From Methylophilus sp. TWE2 (lineage in GTDB: Bacteria; Pseudomonadota; Gammaproteobacteria; Burkholderiales; Methylophilaceae): a stretch of 64,000 nucleotides of DNA. The first letter of the stretch is position 1. Each line of letters starts with the position of its first letter. The stretch lies in contig NZ_CP012020.1 of the NCBI RefSeq assembly GCF_001183865.1, forward strand, positions 2,041,839 through 2,105,838, read 5' to 3'. The notes under the pieces were generated by a model. The model saw nothing but the letters and a program-made list of their open reading frames with translations, did not search any database and was not told where the DNA came from. The translations under genes and the position numbers were made by a program. Shown here in pieces: positions 23,954 through 33,264 of the stretch.

Positions 23954-25309
23954 ATGACAACTGAAAAAATAAAACTCCACCAAGGACAAATAAACTGCCT
24001 TCGAGACTTCATAAAATCATTTGAATTCAAAAATGAAAGCCTAACTTCAAATGATTATTTAAGTTTCCAAAACTTGGAAGAAAGCCTGCTCAAAAACAAG
24101 GTATTACAGGAGCATTTTGACAAACATGAACTGGGCTTTTTTATCCAAAGGATAGCTGATGACTTTGTATCTGAAAAAACTGATAACTTAGATGAAAAAA
24201 AGAAACTTTATCAATCAGATGATTGGCTCAATTTATGTTTAGAAAGAGTTGTAAATCTAATTCAGTCAACTCCATTAGAGTACACGGGGTCCATTAGTTT
24301 CCCAGCATGTAGAACAAGATTTCCAGTGAATATATCTCTAAATTCACGATTATCCATAGATACCCCTCACAATATATCTTACCCAAACAGTTCACTCGTT
24401 ACGGCTCTGCTTAAAATCAGTGAACATAGTATTTGGCAAACGGATTTGCTAAATGAAAAAACGTATCTTAATCTGAAAGTTCATGGATATTGCGACGGCA
24501 GCATAAACTGTACAGCTAGCATTGAATTTCTTTCATTACTTAAACAGTTTTTGGCCTTAGCTATGATTCAGAACCTTTTAGTGGCGGATAAATGGAAGTT
24601 GAGTTTACAAAATTGGCAGGAAATTGAAAAATCTGATAAAAAGGTAACTCCTCACTGGGTAATGAAAACTACAAACTCAGATCAGCAAAAACCATGGCAT
24701 ATGGAGGTTCCTCCTGAGCTAGCGGCCTTTATTAACGTAATAAATTTTAACTCTAATGATTTATCGATTTTAAGTGATTGCAAAAACACAAAATCAGCGT
24801 CTATAACTGTATTAGGTTCATTAGTTCAGAGAGAGCCTGAGAATGCATTGGAATTCAACGAGGCACTGCTTAATAAATTCAAGATAATATCTACGTTTTT
24901 TAGTACTGAAACATCTTTTGACAAAGAAAGAATATCAGCCGCCCTTGAATGGTATTTAGAGGCAAAGTCATCTAATAATCAATCTGTTTCACTTATTTAT
25001 TTTTGCATAGGGCTTGAAGCTATTTTGAGTGACGGCACTAAATCTCGCGAACTTGGATTGAAAGAGAAGTTAGGTGATCGTGTCGCTTATATGATTGGCA
25101 ACACACAAGAAGAACGAAAAAAATGGAAAGATAAATTTGAAAAAATATATGAGGCGAGAAGTAATCTTGTGCATGCTAAGCAGCCACGATTATCGAAACA
25201 CGATCAAGAACTACTACGCTCAGCGGAAGTGATCCTTGAGTATTTGATAGAAAGAGAATTAAATGGATTATTGAAATCGCTTCAAAAAAAGAAGCCGTCT
25301 AACCATTAA
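23954..25309 (+). CDS. HEPN (Apea-like) domain protein
   Basis: 451-residue protein with no signal peptide. The C-terminal 130 residues look like an Apea-like HEPN domain: YFCIGLEAILSDG, then LGDRVAYMIG, and the RX4H motif R402-SNLV-H407 in EARSNLVHAK, which is the ribonuclease active-site pattern of HEPN proteins. The N-terminal 300 residues are not recognised. It is visibly AT-rich with codon use unlike glnS, suggesting horizontal acquisition. It sits 50 bases after the zeta-like trio. HEPN RNases commonly act in toxin-antitoxin or anti-phage systems; such a role here is inference from motif and context. Confidence 0.72.
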   Translation: MTTEKIKLHQGQINCLRDFIKSFEFKNESLTSNDYLSFQNLEESLLKNKVLQEHFDKHELGFFIQRIADDFVSEKTDNLDEKKKLYQSDDWLNLCLERVVNLIQSTPLEYTGSISFPACRTRFPVNISLNSRLSIDTPHNISYPNSSLVTALLKISEHSIWQTDLLNEKTYLNLKVHGYCDGSINCTASIEFLSLLKQFLALAMIQNLLVADKWKLSLQNWQEIEKSDKKVTPHWVMKTTNSDQQKPWHMEVPPELAAFINVINFNSNDLSILSDCKNTKSASITVLGSLVQREPENALEFNEALLNKFKIISTFFSTETSFDKERISAALEWYLEAKSSNNQSVSLIYFCIGLEAILSDGTKSRELGLKEKLGDRVAYMIGNTQEERKKWKDKFEKIYEARSNLVHAKQPRLSKHDQELLRSAEVILEYLIERELNGLLKSLQKKKPSNH

Positions 25310-25342
25310 TAAAGCATTCGTAACATAATTAAGTTGATTTAA

Positions 25343-25900
25343 GTGACCAAAAATATTTCTTTGCTGCATTCTTATCGATTGCTAAATCACGGCTCGACAA
25401 CCGTCATCACCTCCGCTCACGCTGGTCAACGAAACATTATGGCCGCCGCCTGGGTCTGCGCTTTAGACTTCAATCCACCCAAAGTCACTGTCGTCATTGA
25501 TAGCAAAACCTACACCCGCGAACTGATGGAAGCCGAAGGCACATTTGCCATCAACCTGCCCTGTGTCAAACAAATTGAAATGGTGAAAAAAGTTGGAGGT
25601 ATTAGCGGTCGTGATTTGCCGGGCACAGACAAATTTGTTGAATACGGCATTGAGACCTTTGCCGCACAGGAGATCAGCGCGCCGCTAGTGAAAGATTGCG
25701 TGGCGTGGCTGGAGTGCAAAATTATCCCCGAGCCGCATAATCAGAACACTTATGACCTGTTTATTGCCGAGGTGGTTGCGGCGCATGCCGATGAGCGTGT
25801 GTTTAGTGATGGCCGCTGGCATTTTGAAGGCCATGATGAGTTGCGCACCATTCACCATGTTGCGGGAGGCGTGTTCTACGCGACCGGCCAGCAATGCTAA
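25343..25900 (+). CDS. Flavin reductase family protein
   Basis: 185 residues with the FMN-binding split-barrel flavin reductase/flavoredoxin fold. It begins with the usual pattern of an early strand followed by TTVITSAHAGQRNIMAAAW, and carries SKTYTRELMEAEGTFAINLP and DLFIAEVVAAHAD. The start codon is GTG (25343). Composition returns to that of core genes, so it marks the right edge of the AT-rich insert. Substrates and partners are unknown; such proteins reduce FMN or shuttle electrons to monooxygenases. It is followed by a strong terminator. Confidence 0.85.
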   Translation: MTKNISLLHSYRLLNHGSTTVITSAHAGQRNIMAAAWVCALDFNPPKVTVVIDSKTYTRELMEAEGTFAINLPCVKQIEMVKKVGGISGRDLPGTDKFVEYGIETFAAQEISAPLVKDCVAWLECKIIPEPHNQNTYDLFIAEVVAAHADERVFSDGRWHFEGHDELRTIHHVAGGVFYATGQQC

Positions 25901-25924
25901 TTTACTAACCTTGATACTCTCTAC

Positions 25925-25956
25925 AAAGCCCCGCGAATCACGCGGGGCTTTTTATT
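25925..25956 (+). terminator. Rho-independent terminator
   Basis: AAAGCCCCGCG / CGCGGGGCTTT perfect 11-bp stem with AATCA loop, followed by a T-rich run. It ends the flavin reductase transcript. Confidence 0.88.
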
Positions 25957-26236
25957 TTCAGACAATTCCTACACTGCAAAACTAAACTTATGCCTAGGCT
26001 GAATGTCAGGTTTATTGGGTTCTAAGAATTTTGTAAGTGAGCGGCACTGAGACCTGGAATTGAATCCTGTCATGAAAAGTCTTTCATCGTGAAAGCTGAC
26101 ACGGGCGTTGATGCCTCAGAATAAATCAAACAATGTTGCATTACGTTGTCTTCATTGTCGCGACCTGCGGCTAGCATTTGGCAATCGGCAGACCGGTCGG
26201 TTGCCCTCACGGTTCTCTTTGGTAGTAAGGGTAAAC
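25957..26236 (+). promoter_or_regulatory. Gene-free leader of the sps-ams-mscS cluster with two hairpins
   Basis: No supported gene lies between the terminator and the sps start. Two structures are visible: CTTTCA-TCG-TGAAAG at 26081-26095, and a longer stem at 26180-26205 pairing GGCAATCGGC with GTCGGTTGCC (two G-U pairs, 6-base loop) that ends 31 bases before the sps ATG. An in-frame extension of sps back to 26108 is open, but it lacks family similarity and would cover this hairpin. No confident -35/-10 pair. Confidence 0.4.
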
Positions 26237-28453
26237 ATGCGTACACAACATCAACAAAAAAATGATCAGCTCTATGTGTTACTGATCAGTGTTCACGGTT
26301 TAATCAGGGGCGAGCAGCTTGAACTTGGCGTCGACGCTGATACTGGTGGCCAATGCACCTATGTGCTGGATTTGGCGAGAGCTTTGGCTGAACACCCGCA
26401 GGTGGGTAAGGTTGAATTAATGACGCGCCTGATTGAAGATCCTAACATCTCGCCTGACTATTCCCTGCCTCAAGAGCAGCTCAGTGAAAAAGCCCGCATT
26501 ATCCGCTTCCCGTGTGGGCCCAAGCGTTATTTGCGCAAGGAAACTCTATGGCCGCATCTGGACCAGATGGTAGACCGTTGTCTCCATTATTTGCGTCAGC
26601 AAGGCCGTTTGCCGGATGTGATTCACTCCCATTATGCCGACGCAGGCTATGTGGGCCGTCAGTTGTCCATGCTATTGGGTATTCCGCTGATTCATACCGG
26701 GCATTCGCTGGGTAAGCCCAAGCAGGATCGCCTGCTTTCAAGTGGACGTAAAGCTGCGAATATTGAAAAACAATTTAATTTTGAGCGGCGGATTGCCGAG
26801 GAAGAAGCGCTGATCCAACATGCTTCCATGATCGTCACCAGTACCCGGCAAGAAGTGGAATTGCAATATGGCATGTATTCGCAGCCAGACCTCAAGCATT
26901 TCCGCGTGATTCCTCCGGGTACAGATACTTCACGTTTTTCACCGCCTGGCAGGCGCCCGATTTCAGACACGGTAGAACACAGCATCAACCGTTTTTTGGA
27001 AAACCCCAAGAAGCCGATGATTTTGTGTATCTGCCGCCCGGAAGTACGAAAAAACATCAAAGGCCTGGTCGCTGCCTACGCCAATAACCAGGCACTGCAA
27101 AAACGTGCCAATCTGGTGCTGGTAGCAGGGAGCCGCGAGAATATCCGCGACCTGGAAAAATCGCAGGCAGCTGTGCTCAATGACCTGCTGCTGGACATTG
27201 ATACCTATGACTTGTGGGGCAAGGTGGCGATTCCTAAAAACCATGCCCAGGAAGACGTGCCTGAAATGTACCGCATGGCAGCAAAAAGCCGCGGTATTTT
27301 TATTAATGCCGCCTTTACCGAACCGTTTGGATTAACCTTGTTGGAAGCTGGTGCTTGCGGTTTACCTGTCATTGCACCGGATGATGGTGGTCCGCGGGAT
27401 ATTTTAACGAACTGCCATCACGGCTTGCTGGTCGACACCCTCAGTAGTGAAGCCATTGGTGAGGCATTACTCTCTGCATTGACGGATAAAGCCCGCTGGC
27501 GCAAATGGGCTAAGAATGGCGTGCTAAACGTCAAGCGTCACTACACCTGGGAGGGTCACGTCAGCAAATATGTGAAAGAGGTAAATGCATTATTGCGCAA
27601 GCAGCGTAAAAACTTGCGTAAGCAACAGATTGCCCTGCATAGCGGGAAGTCTCCGATTCCTCTGGCACAGCATGCTTTTATCACCGATATTGATAATACC
27701 CTGCTTGGCAACCGTGCTGGACACGAAGCGTTGACCGAGTGGCTAATTGCCAACGGCAGTTATACCGTTTTTGGTATCGCCACCGGGCGCCCGCTCGAAA
27801 GCGCGATTGATATCTTGCGTAAAAACCGCATCCCAATTCCCGATGTGTTGATCACTTCGGTCGGCTCCGAAATTCATTATGGCATACGTCAGACTCCGGA
27901 TATTGGCTGGGCTAACCATATCCGCCACTTATGGCGGCGTGACGATGTGTTGAAGGCCATGCAGGAAATCCCCGGCATACGCTTGCAGACACCTGAAAAC
28001 CAACGTGAATTCAAGATTTCTTATGTGGTAGACCCAAAAAAAATGCCTGGAGCGGACAAAATCAACCAGCATTTACGTGGCCATGGTTTGCATGCGCAGG
28101 TGATTTACTCTCATGGCGAGTTTCTAGATATTTTGCCGATACGTGCTTCCAAAGGTCACGCTATCCGTTACCTCTCCTATAAATGGGGGTTGCCATTAAC
28201 CAACTTCCTGGTTTCTGGTGATTCCGGCAATGATATTGAAATGCTCATCGGCGACACCATGGCGGTGGTAGTAGGGAATTACAGTGAAGACCTCTCTCAC
28301 CTCAAGGGCATCCCCCGTATTTATTTTGCCGAAGCCACTCATGCAAACGGCATCCTGGAGGGCATGCAGCATTACAAATTTGGTAAGCCTATCAGCAAGG
28401 ATCATGGTGGAACCCCAGACCACAAAAGTGAAACAGTTGTTGAAGGAGCCTAA
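26237..28453 (+). CDS. sps: Sucrose-phosphate synthase with C-terminal sucrose-phosphatase domain
   Basis: 738 residues from the ATG at 26237 (MRTQHQQKND), with AAGG six bases upstream. The N-terminal GT4 glycosyltransferase (about 10-460) has the SPS hallmarks ISVHGLIRG, DADTGGQCTYV, HSHYADAGYVG and the nucleotide-sugar-binding TEPFGLTLLEA. A C-terminal HAD phosphatase (about 480-715) starts with D484-I-D486-N-T and has SGDSGNDIEML. It should make sucrose-6-phosphate from a nucleotide glucose and fructose-6-phosphate and also dephosphorylate it; both HAD motifs are intact, so bifunctionality is likely. Similar fused enzymes are known from methylotrophs. First gene of sps-ams-mscS. Confidence 0.94.
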   Translation: MRTQHQQKNDQLYVLLISVHGLIRGEQLELGVDADTGGQCTYVLDLARALAEHPQVGKVELMTRLIEDPNISPDYSLPQEQLSEKARIIRFPCGPKRYLRKETLWPHLDQMVDRCLHYLRQQGRLPDVIHSHYADAGYVGRQLSMLLGIPLIHTGHSLGKPKQDRLLSSGRKAANIEKQFNFERRIAEEEALIQHASMIVTSTRQEVELQYGMYSQPDLKHFRVIPPGTDTSRFSPPGRRPISDTVEHSINRFLENPKKPMILCICRPEVRKNIKGLVAAYANNQALQKRANLVLVAGSRENIRDLEKSQAAVLNDLLLDIDTYDLWGKVAIPKNHAQEDVPEMYRMAAKSRGIFINAAFTEPFGLTLLEAGACGLPVIAPDDGGPRDILTNCHHGLLVDTLSSEAIGEALLSALTDKARWRKWAKNGVLNVKRHYTWEGHVSKYVKEVNALLRKQRKNLRKQQIALHSGKSPIPLAQHAFITDIDNTLLGNRAGHEALTEWLIANGSYTVFGIATGRPLESAIDILRKNRIPIPDVLITSVGSEIHYGIRQTPDIGWANHIRHLWRRDDVLKAMQEIPGIRLQTPENQREFKISYVVDPKKMPGADKINQHLRGHGLHAQVIYSHGEFLDILPIRASKGHAIRYLSYKWGLPLTNFLVSGDSGNDIEMLIGDTMAVVVGNYSEDLSHLKGIPRIYFAEATHANGILEGMQHYKFGKPISKDHGGTPDHKSETVVEGA

Positions 28454-28456
28454 GGC

Positions 28457-30406
28457 ATGTATGAGCAAATCTCACATTCTTTGTTGAATGACATCCTGAC
28501 CCAATTCAAACAACCCAAAGGCGAAGATTGGCAACATTTTTATACCCGGCTGGGGGCTAATTTCTATGCCATCCACTCGCTATTTCAGCACTTATACGGA
28601 CAACGCGCCGACTTTAAAGAACAGCTTGGCAAGCTGGTGAATGTGCTGGCACAGCAATATGCGCAACGCGCTCCCCATTTAAGAGCCAAGGACCTGGAGC
28701 GCGAAAAAAACCATGACTGGTTCATGCAGCAGAAATGGGTCGGGATGGCGCTGTATTGCCAGGGCTTTGCCGGCAATTTGGCCAATATGCGCGACAGATT
28801 ACCCTACATACAAGAGCTGGGCGTGAATCTGGTGCATATCATGCCACTCTGCGATTGCCCGGAACTACAGAACGATGGCGGTTATGCCGTGCGCGACTTC
28901 AGGAAGGTAGATGCACGTAATGGCACCATGGAAGATCTGGAACAGTTGATTGCGGCCATGCAACAGAGTGATATGTTGCTGACGCTGGATGTGGTCGTCA
29001 ACCATACCTCGGACGAGCATGAGTGGGCCCTTAAAGCCAAGCAAGGTGACCAGCAGTACCAGGATTACTATTATATGTACCCTGACCGGACCCTGCCGGA
29101 TATGTTTGAGGCTGCTATGCCTGAGGTTTTTCCCGAACAGGCACCCGGAAGCTTCACGTTAAACCCCGACACTGGCAAATGGGTGATGACAGTGTTCAAC
29201 CATTATCAATGGGACTTGAATTACAGCAACCCGGCGGTATTCATCGAAATGGTGGATATTGTCCTGTTCTGGGCCAATAAGGGCGTGGATATCCTGCGGC
29301 TGGATGCGGTTGCCTTTTTATGGAAAAAAATAGGCAGCAGTTGCCAGAATGAACGGGAAGCCCACCTGATTCTGCAACTGTTGAAAGATTGTTGCCAGGT
29401 GACTGCACCAGGCGTCATCTTTATCGCAGAAGCCATTGTGGCGCCTACCGAAATCATCAAATATTTTGGGGAAGATGCGATTAATGCCAAGGAATGCGAA
29501 ATCGCCTACAACGCCACCTTCATGGCCCTGCTCTGGGATGCAGTGGCGACCAAACAGACGGTGCTACTGACCAAAGGCGTGGAAGATTTGCCGGAAAAAC
29601 TGGACCGCGCCACCTGGTTGAACTATGTGCGTTGCCATGATGATATCGGCTTAGGCTTTAGCGACAAAGCCATTATTGAGGCGGGTTTTGATCCAGTCTC
29701 ACATCGTCGCTTCCTGGTGGACTATTACACGGGACGCTATCCTGAATCCAATGCCAGGGGCTTCGCTTTTGGCGTCAACAAGAAAACAGGGGATGCCAGA
29801 ATTTCTGGTGCGCTCGCATCCCTGGCCGGCCTGGAAACTGCGCTTGCCACTCAGGATCAGTCAGCCATTGAAAATGCGATGATGACGATCATCCTGCTGC
29901 ATAACTTGATCATGTCGTTTGGCGGTATTCCATTGATTTACTATGGCGATGCAGTGGGCACACTGAACAATGACAGTTATTTGCAAGATGAAAACAAAAT
30001 GCATGATAACCGCTGGGTGCACAGGCCAACGCTGGATTGGGAGGTGATGGCGCTCAGGAATGAGCCCGGCACCGTTCAACAACGCCTGTTCAGCCAGATC
30101 AAGCAATTGATCGCCATCCGCAAGGAGATTTCTGCGTTTGCGGATTTAAATAACCGCGAATTGATTACCCTGGAAAACCCGCATTTGTTTGCCTTCCACC
30201 GTTTTGTACAAACCGGCATGCATTCCAAAGTAGTGGTGGTCGCCAATTTTGATACCTCACCACAATCCGTCCCTTTACAATCGTTCCGGCAAAAAGGCCT
30301 GTTTAAAGGCGCTGTACTGACAGAGTTATATAGCGGTCAGCAAATCATCCCGGAATCAGACTTCCTGACCATCCCTAAACTCACGGCTTACTGGCTATCT
30401 ACCTAA
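28457..30406 (+). CDS. ams: Amylosucrase (GH13_4)
   Basis: 649 residues, starting three bases after sps with an AAGGAG-containing SD inside the sps end. It is a GH13 glucosidase/transglucosidase that splits sucrose and transfers glucose to a glucan or to water. Catalytic residues: nucleophile D283 (ILRLDAV), acid/base E325 (IFIAEAI) and transition-state D395 (RCHDDIG); these positions are close to those of the Neisseria polysaccharea enzyme. The N-terminal helical region and the C-terminal beta domain are present and the length is normal. With Sps it forms a make-and-recycle pair for sucrose. Confidence 0.94.
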   Translation: MYEQISHSLLNDILTQFKQPKGEDWQHFYTRLGANFYAIHSLFQHLYGQRADFKEQLGKLVNVLAQQYAQRAPHLRAKDLEREKNHDWFMQQKWVGMALYCQGFAGNLANMRDRLPYIQELGVNLVHIMPLCDCPELQNDGGYAVRDFRKVDARNGTMEDLEQLIAAMQQSDMLLTLDVVVNHTSDEHEWALKAKQGDQQYQDYYYMYPDRTLPDMFEAAMPEVFPEQAPGSFTLNPDTGKWVMTVFNHYQWDLNYSNPAVFIEMVDIVLFWANKGVDILRLDAVAFLWKKIGSSCQNEREAHLILQLLKDCCQVTAPGVIFIAEAIVAPTEIIKYFGEDAINAKECEIAYNATFMALLWDAVATKQTVLLTKGVEDLPEKLDRATWLNYVRCHDDIGLGFSDKAIIEAGFDPVSHRRFLVDYYTGRYPESNARGFAFGVNKKTGDARISGALASLAGLETALATQDQSAIENAMMTIILLHNLIMSFGGIPLIYYGDAVGTLNNDSYLQDENKMHDNRWVHRPTLDWEVMALRNEPGTVQQRLFSQIKQLIAIRKEISAFADLNNRELITLENPHLFAFHRFVQTGMHSKVVVVANFDTSPQSVPLQSFRQKGLFKGAVLTELYSGQQIIPESDFLTIPKLTAYWLST

Positions 30407-30435
30407 CCACTCATTTGAAAGGAATATTCAACACA

Positions 30436-31305
30436 ATGTCTTGGTTTACTTATTTAGGCATCGAAAATCCAGCGGAAATGTTGGCACTGATCAAAACCCT
30501 GTTACGCATTTTCCTCATTATGGGGGTTGCCTACTTTCTCAATCGCCTTAGCAAAAAACTGATTGTTAAATTACGGGATAAGTTGAATGCCAGACAAGTG
30601 GACAACCTCGAAGAGATCAAACGCCTGAATACACTGAGCATGGTGCTGCGCTATATTGTCACTACGGTAATCCTGGCCATTACCGTGGTAGAAATCCTGC
30701 ATGAGCTGGGCATTTCGATTGCCCCGGTACTGGCAGCAGCCGGTGTCGTAGGTTTAGCTGTCGGCTTCGGTGCACAAAGCCTGGTCAAGGATTACTTCAA
30801 CGGATTCTTTTTATTGCTGGAAAACCAGATTCGCAAGGATGATGTGGTAGAGATTGCTGACAAAGCCGGGCTGGTCGAAGAAATTACCTTACGCTATATC
30901 AAAATGCGCGATTACGAGGGCAATGTCCATTATGTGCCTAATGGCCAGATTACGACTGTCACCAACCGCTCACGCGATTTTGCTTATGCGGTGATGGATA
31001 TCCGCGTGGGCTATGATGAAAATATCGCCAAGGTCATGCAGATCATGCATGAAGTGGGGGCTGCTATTGTGCAAGATGAGGCATTGCAAAATAAGGTGCT
31101 CGACAAGCTAGAAATTGCCGGTGTCGATAACCTGGCGGAATCTGCTGTCATTATCCGTTGCCGTATCAAAGTCCGACCACTGGAACAATGGACAATTAAG
31201 CGTGAATACCTCAAACGTATTAAAAACGCATTTGATGCCCAACAGATTGAGATTCCTTTCCCTCACCTCACCGTTTATCAAGGTCAGGGGCAACTGGCTG
31301 CTTAA
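30436..31305 (+). CDS. MscS-type small-conductance mechanosensitive channel
   Basis: 289 residues from the ATG at 30436, with AAAGGA upstream; an in-frame TTG at 30415 is an alternative. Three membrane segments are visible (about 15-35, 65-85, 90-125). The third is the pore helix, with the Gly/Ala packing pattern GVVGLAVGFGAQSLVKDYFNG. It is followed by the cytoplasmic beta domain (KDDVVEIADKAG, YVPNG). Channels of this class release solutes on hypoosmotic shock. It follows amylosucrase by 29 bases and shares its terminator, so it is probably part of the sucrose osmolyte unit. Confidence 0.9.
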   Translation: MSWFTYLGIENPAEMLALIKTLLRIFLIMGVAYFLNRLSKKLIVKLRDKLNARQVDNLEEIKRLNTLSMVLRYIVTTVILAITVVEILHELGISIAPVLAAAGVVGLAVGFGAQSLVKDYFNGFFLLLENQIRKDDVVEIADKAGLVEEITLRYIKMRDYEGNVHYVPNGQITTVTNRSRDFAYAVMDIRVGYDENIAKVMQIMHEVGAAIVQDEALQNKVLDKLEIAGVDNLAESAVIIRCRIKVRPLEQWTIKREYLKRIKNAFDAQQIEIPFPHLTVYQGQGQLAA

Positions 31306-31308
31306 TAA

Positions 31309-31333
31309 AAAACGGGCGATAAGCCCGTTTTAT
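31309..31333. terminator. Bidirectional rho-independent terminator
   Basis: AAAACGGGC / GCCCGTTTT stem with GATAA loop, with A-rich and T-rich flanks on the two strands. It lies between mscS (plus, ends 31305) and the convergent membrane-protein gene (minus, ends 31334). Confidence 0.87.
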
Positions 31334-31834
31334 TTATGGCTGGCGTAATGCCCTGCGCTTTTGCCTGTCACGATAAGCCAGCAGGATAATGATGCCTGCA
31401 ACATTTGGAAACCAGATGTACCAGTGCGACCATGGGATGCCGTCCATCCTGAAATCTGACACTGGCCAGAACATGGGCGTTGGAAAGTATTCCAGGCTAT
31501 GGAAAGGAAAGTCCAGCGTAATATGGAATGGCCAAGCCAGCATGGCAAAGGCAATCTCTTTGCGCCAGATGGCTACCAGGCCAATCACGGTGAATGCAAC
31601 CACAAAACTGTGTCCAACGTGATAGGCCGGGTAAATCCAGGCAGGCAAGCTTGCTAGCGCTGGTTTTCCCCACGTATAGCTGCCATCAATCACACGCATG
31701 AAAAAAAGCGCACCAAAGGAAATCAGATCTGGCATGGCACCCATCAGCGCGGCAAACTTTGGATAAGCTAATCGGGTAGATTTACGGAATCCAAACAGGC
31801 CGTAACCCCACAACGCGTGGCTAAAGGTGTCCAT
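31334..31834 (-). CDS. YdjM/DUF457-type membrane metal-dependent hydrolase-like protein
   Basis: 166 residues with about four hydrophobic segments. Conserved histidine/aspartate blocks of the YdjM (LexA-regulated membrane hydrolase) family are visible: MDTFSHALWG at the start, GAMPDLISF, HVGHSFVV and WPFHITLDFPFHS. The histidines and aspartates could bind a metal, but no reaction has been shown for the family. Located at the downstream end of the glmM-folP minus-strand run, 17 bases after glmM, so possibly cotranscribed. Confidence 0.75.
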   Translation of the reverse strand: MDTFSHALWGYGLFGFRKSTRLAYPKFAALMGAMPDLISFGALFFMRVIDGSYTWGKPALASLPAWIYPAYHVGHSFVVAFTVIGLVAIWRKEIAFAMLAWPFHITLDFPFHSLEYFPTPMFWPVSDFRMDGIPWSHWYIWFPNVAGIIILLAYRDRQKRRALRQP

Positions 31835-31851
31835 GATCGCTCCTGGAAGAT

Positions 31852-33204
31852 TTAGGCAGCCAGCTGACGGATCACGTCTGCCAATTGCTCCGCCTGAGTT
31901 TGTACCAGGGTTGGATTAAGACCTTCGACCATGACCCTGATTTTAGGCTCGGTGCCAGAGGCACGTAACAACACACGCCCTTCACCATTGAGTGCCTGTT
32001 CTGCTTGCTGCACAGCGTTCTGCACGGCATCCTGGTTTAAATCCAGTTTTTGTTTGGTAGTCACGTTGATCAGCACTTGCGGATACAGGGTCAAATCAGC
32101 CCCTAACTGTTGCAAGGTTTTCCCGCTTTCACGCAAGGATTGTAGCACTTGCAAGGCGGCAATAATGGCATCGCCACTGGTGTGTTTGTCCAAGGTGAGG
32201 ATATGGCCGGAGTTCTCGCCACCCAATTTCCAGTTTTTATCCTGCAGCAGTTCAAGGACGTAACGGTCACCTACTTTCGCCCGTGCAAACGGGATCTGGT
32301 GTTTCTGCAAGGCGTGCTCAAGGGCCAGATTGGTCATCAGGGTGCCTGCAACACCGCCTTTGAGTTTACCTTTGGCATACAGGCCCATGGCGATGATATA
32401 CAGCAACTGGTCGCCATCCAGCAAGTTGCCTGCACCATCAACCATCATGACGCGGTCACCGTCGCCATCAAAAGCAATACCCAGGTCTGCGTGATGCTCG
32501 ACCACGGCTTTTTGCAGGGCCTGCGGATGGGTGGAGCCTACATTTTCGTTGATATTGAGACCATCTGGCTGGTGACCGATGGTAATCACCTCGGCACCTA
32601 ACTCATGAAACACATCGGGCGCAACGTGGTAAGTCGCACCATGGGCGCAATCGAGCACAATTTTCAAGCCACGCAGATCCAAGTGGTTAGGGAAAGTGCT
32701 TTTACAGAATTCGACATAACGGCCTGCCGCGTCGTCTACACGCTTAGCCTTGCCTAACTGTGCAGAATCCATGACCTGCATAGGCTTGCCTAGCTCGGCT
32801 TCAATCGCATGCTCAATGTCATCAGGCAATTTAGTACCTTGTGCTGAAAAAAACTTGATTCCATTGTCATAATAAGGGTTATGCGAAGCTGAGATGACGA
32901 TGCCAGCCTGTGCACGCAAGGCGCGTGTTAAATAGGCAACGGCGGGCGTTGGCATAGGACCTGTCAGCAACACATCCACACCTGCTGCTGACAAGCCAGC
33001 CTCCAGCGAAGCTTCCAGCATATAACCTGAAATACGGGTATCTTTCCCTATGAGTACCGTTGGCCTTTTACCTGCAGGTAAATGCTCGTGATTGGCTAAT
33101 ACGCGTCCGGCAGCATAACCCAGCTTCATCACAAACTCCGGGGTAATGACAGATTCGCCGACACGGCCGCGAATGCCATCGGTGCCAAAATACTGTTTAC
33201 TCAT
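31852..33204 (-). CDS. glmM: Phosphoglucosamine mutase
   Basis: 450 residues. It interconverts glucosamine-6-phosphate and glucosamine-1-phosphate on the route to UDP-N-acetylglucosamine. The phosphoserine loop is [17 protein letters not shown] (near residue 100), the metal loop is DGDGDR, the sugar-binding GGENSGH is present, and the C-terminal phosphate loop [12 protein letters not shown] is intact. The N-terminus [11 protein letters not shown] is typical. It follows folP by 60 bases in the order ftsH-folP-glmM, which is widely conserved in proteobacteria. Confidence 0.97.
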   Translation of the reverse strand: MSKQYFGTDGIRGRVGESVITPEFVMKLGYAAGRVLANHEHLPAGKRPTVLIGKDTRISGYMLEASLEAGLSAAGVDVLLTGPMPTPAVAYLTRALRAQAGIVISASHNPYYDNGIKFFSAQGTKLPDDIEHAIEAELGKPMQVMDSAQLGKAKRVDDAAGRYVEFCKSTFPNHLDLRGLKIVLDCAHGATYHVAPDVFHELGAEVITIGHQPDGLNINENVGSTHPQALQKAVVEHHADLGIAFDGDGDRVMMVDGAGNLLDGDQLLYIIAMGLYAKGKLKGGVAGTLMTNLALEHALQKHQIPFARAKVGDRYVLELLQDKNWKLGGENSGHILTLDKHTSGDAIIAALQVLQSLRESGKTLQQLGADLTLYPQVLINVTTKQKLDLNQDAVQNAVQQAEQALNGEGRVLLRASGTEPKIRVMVEGLNPTLVQTQAEQLADVIRQLAA

Positions 33205-33264
33205 CGCTCTTATCCTTTACAATTTTTCTTGCTCTAATTTGTTGTGCTTGCTTATTTTTATCTG

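Noticed and set aside
23904..25342. Insertion sequence or attachment site bordering the AT-rich insert
   Set aside because: No transposase, terminal inverted repeat, tRNA or obvious direct repeat was found at either edge.
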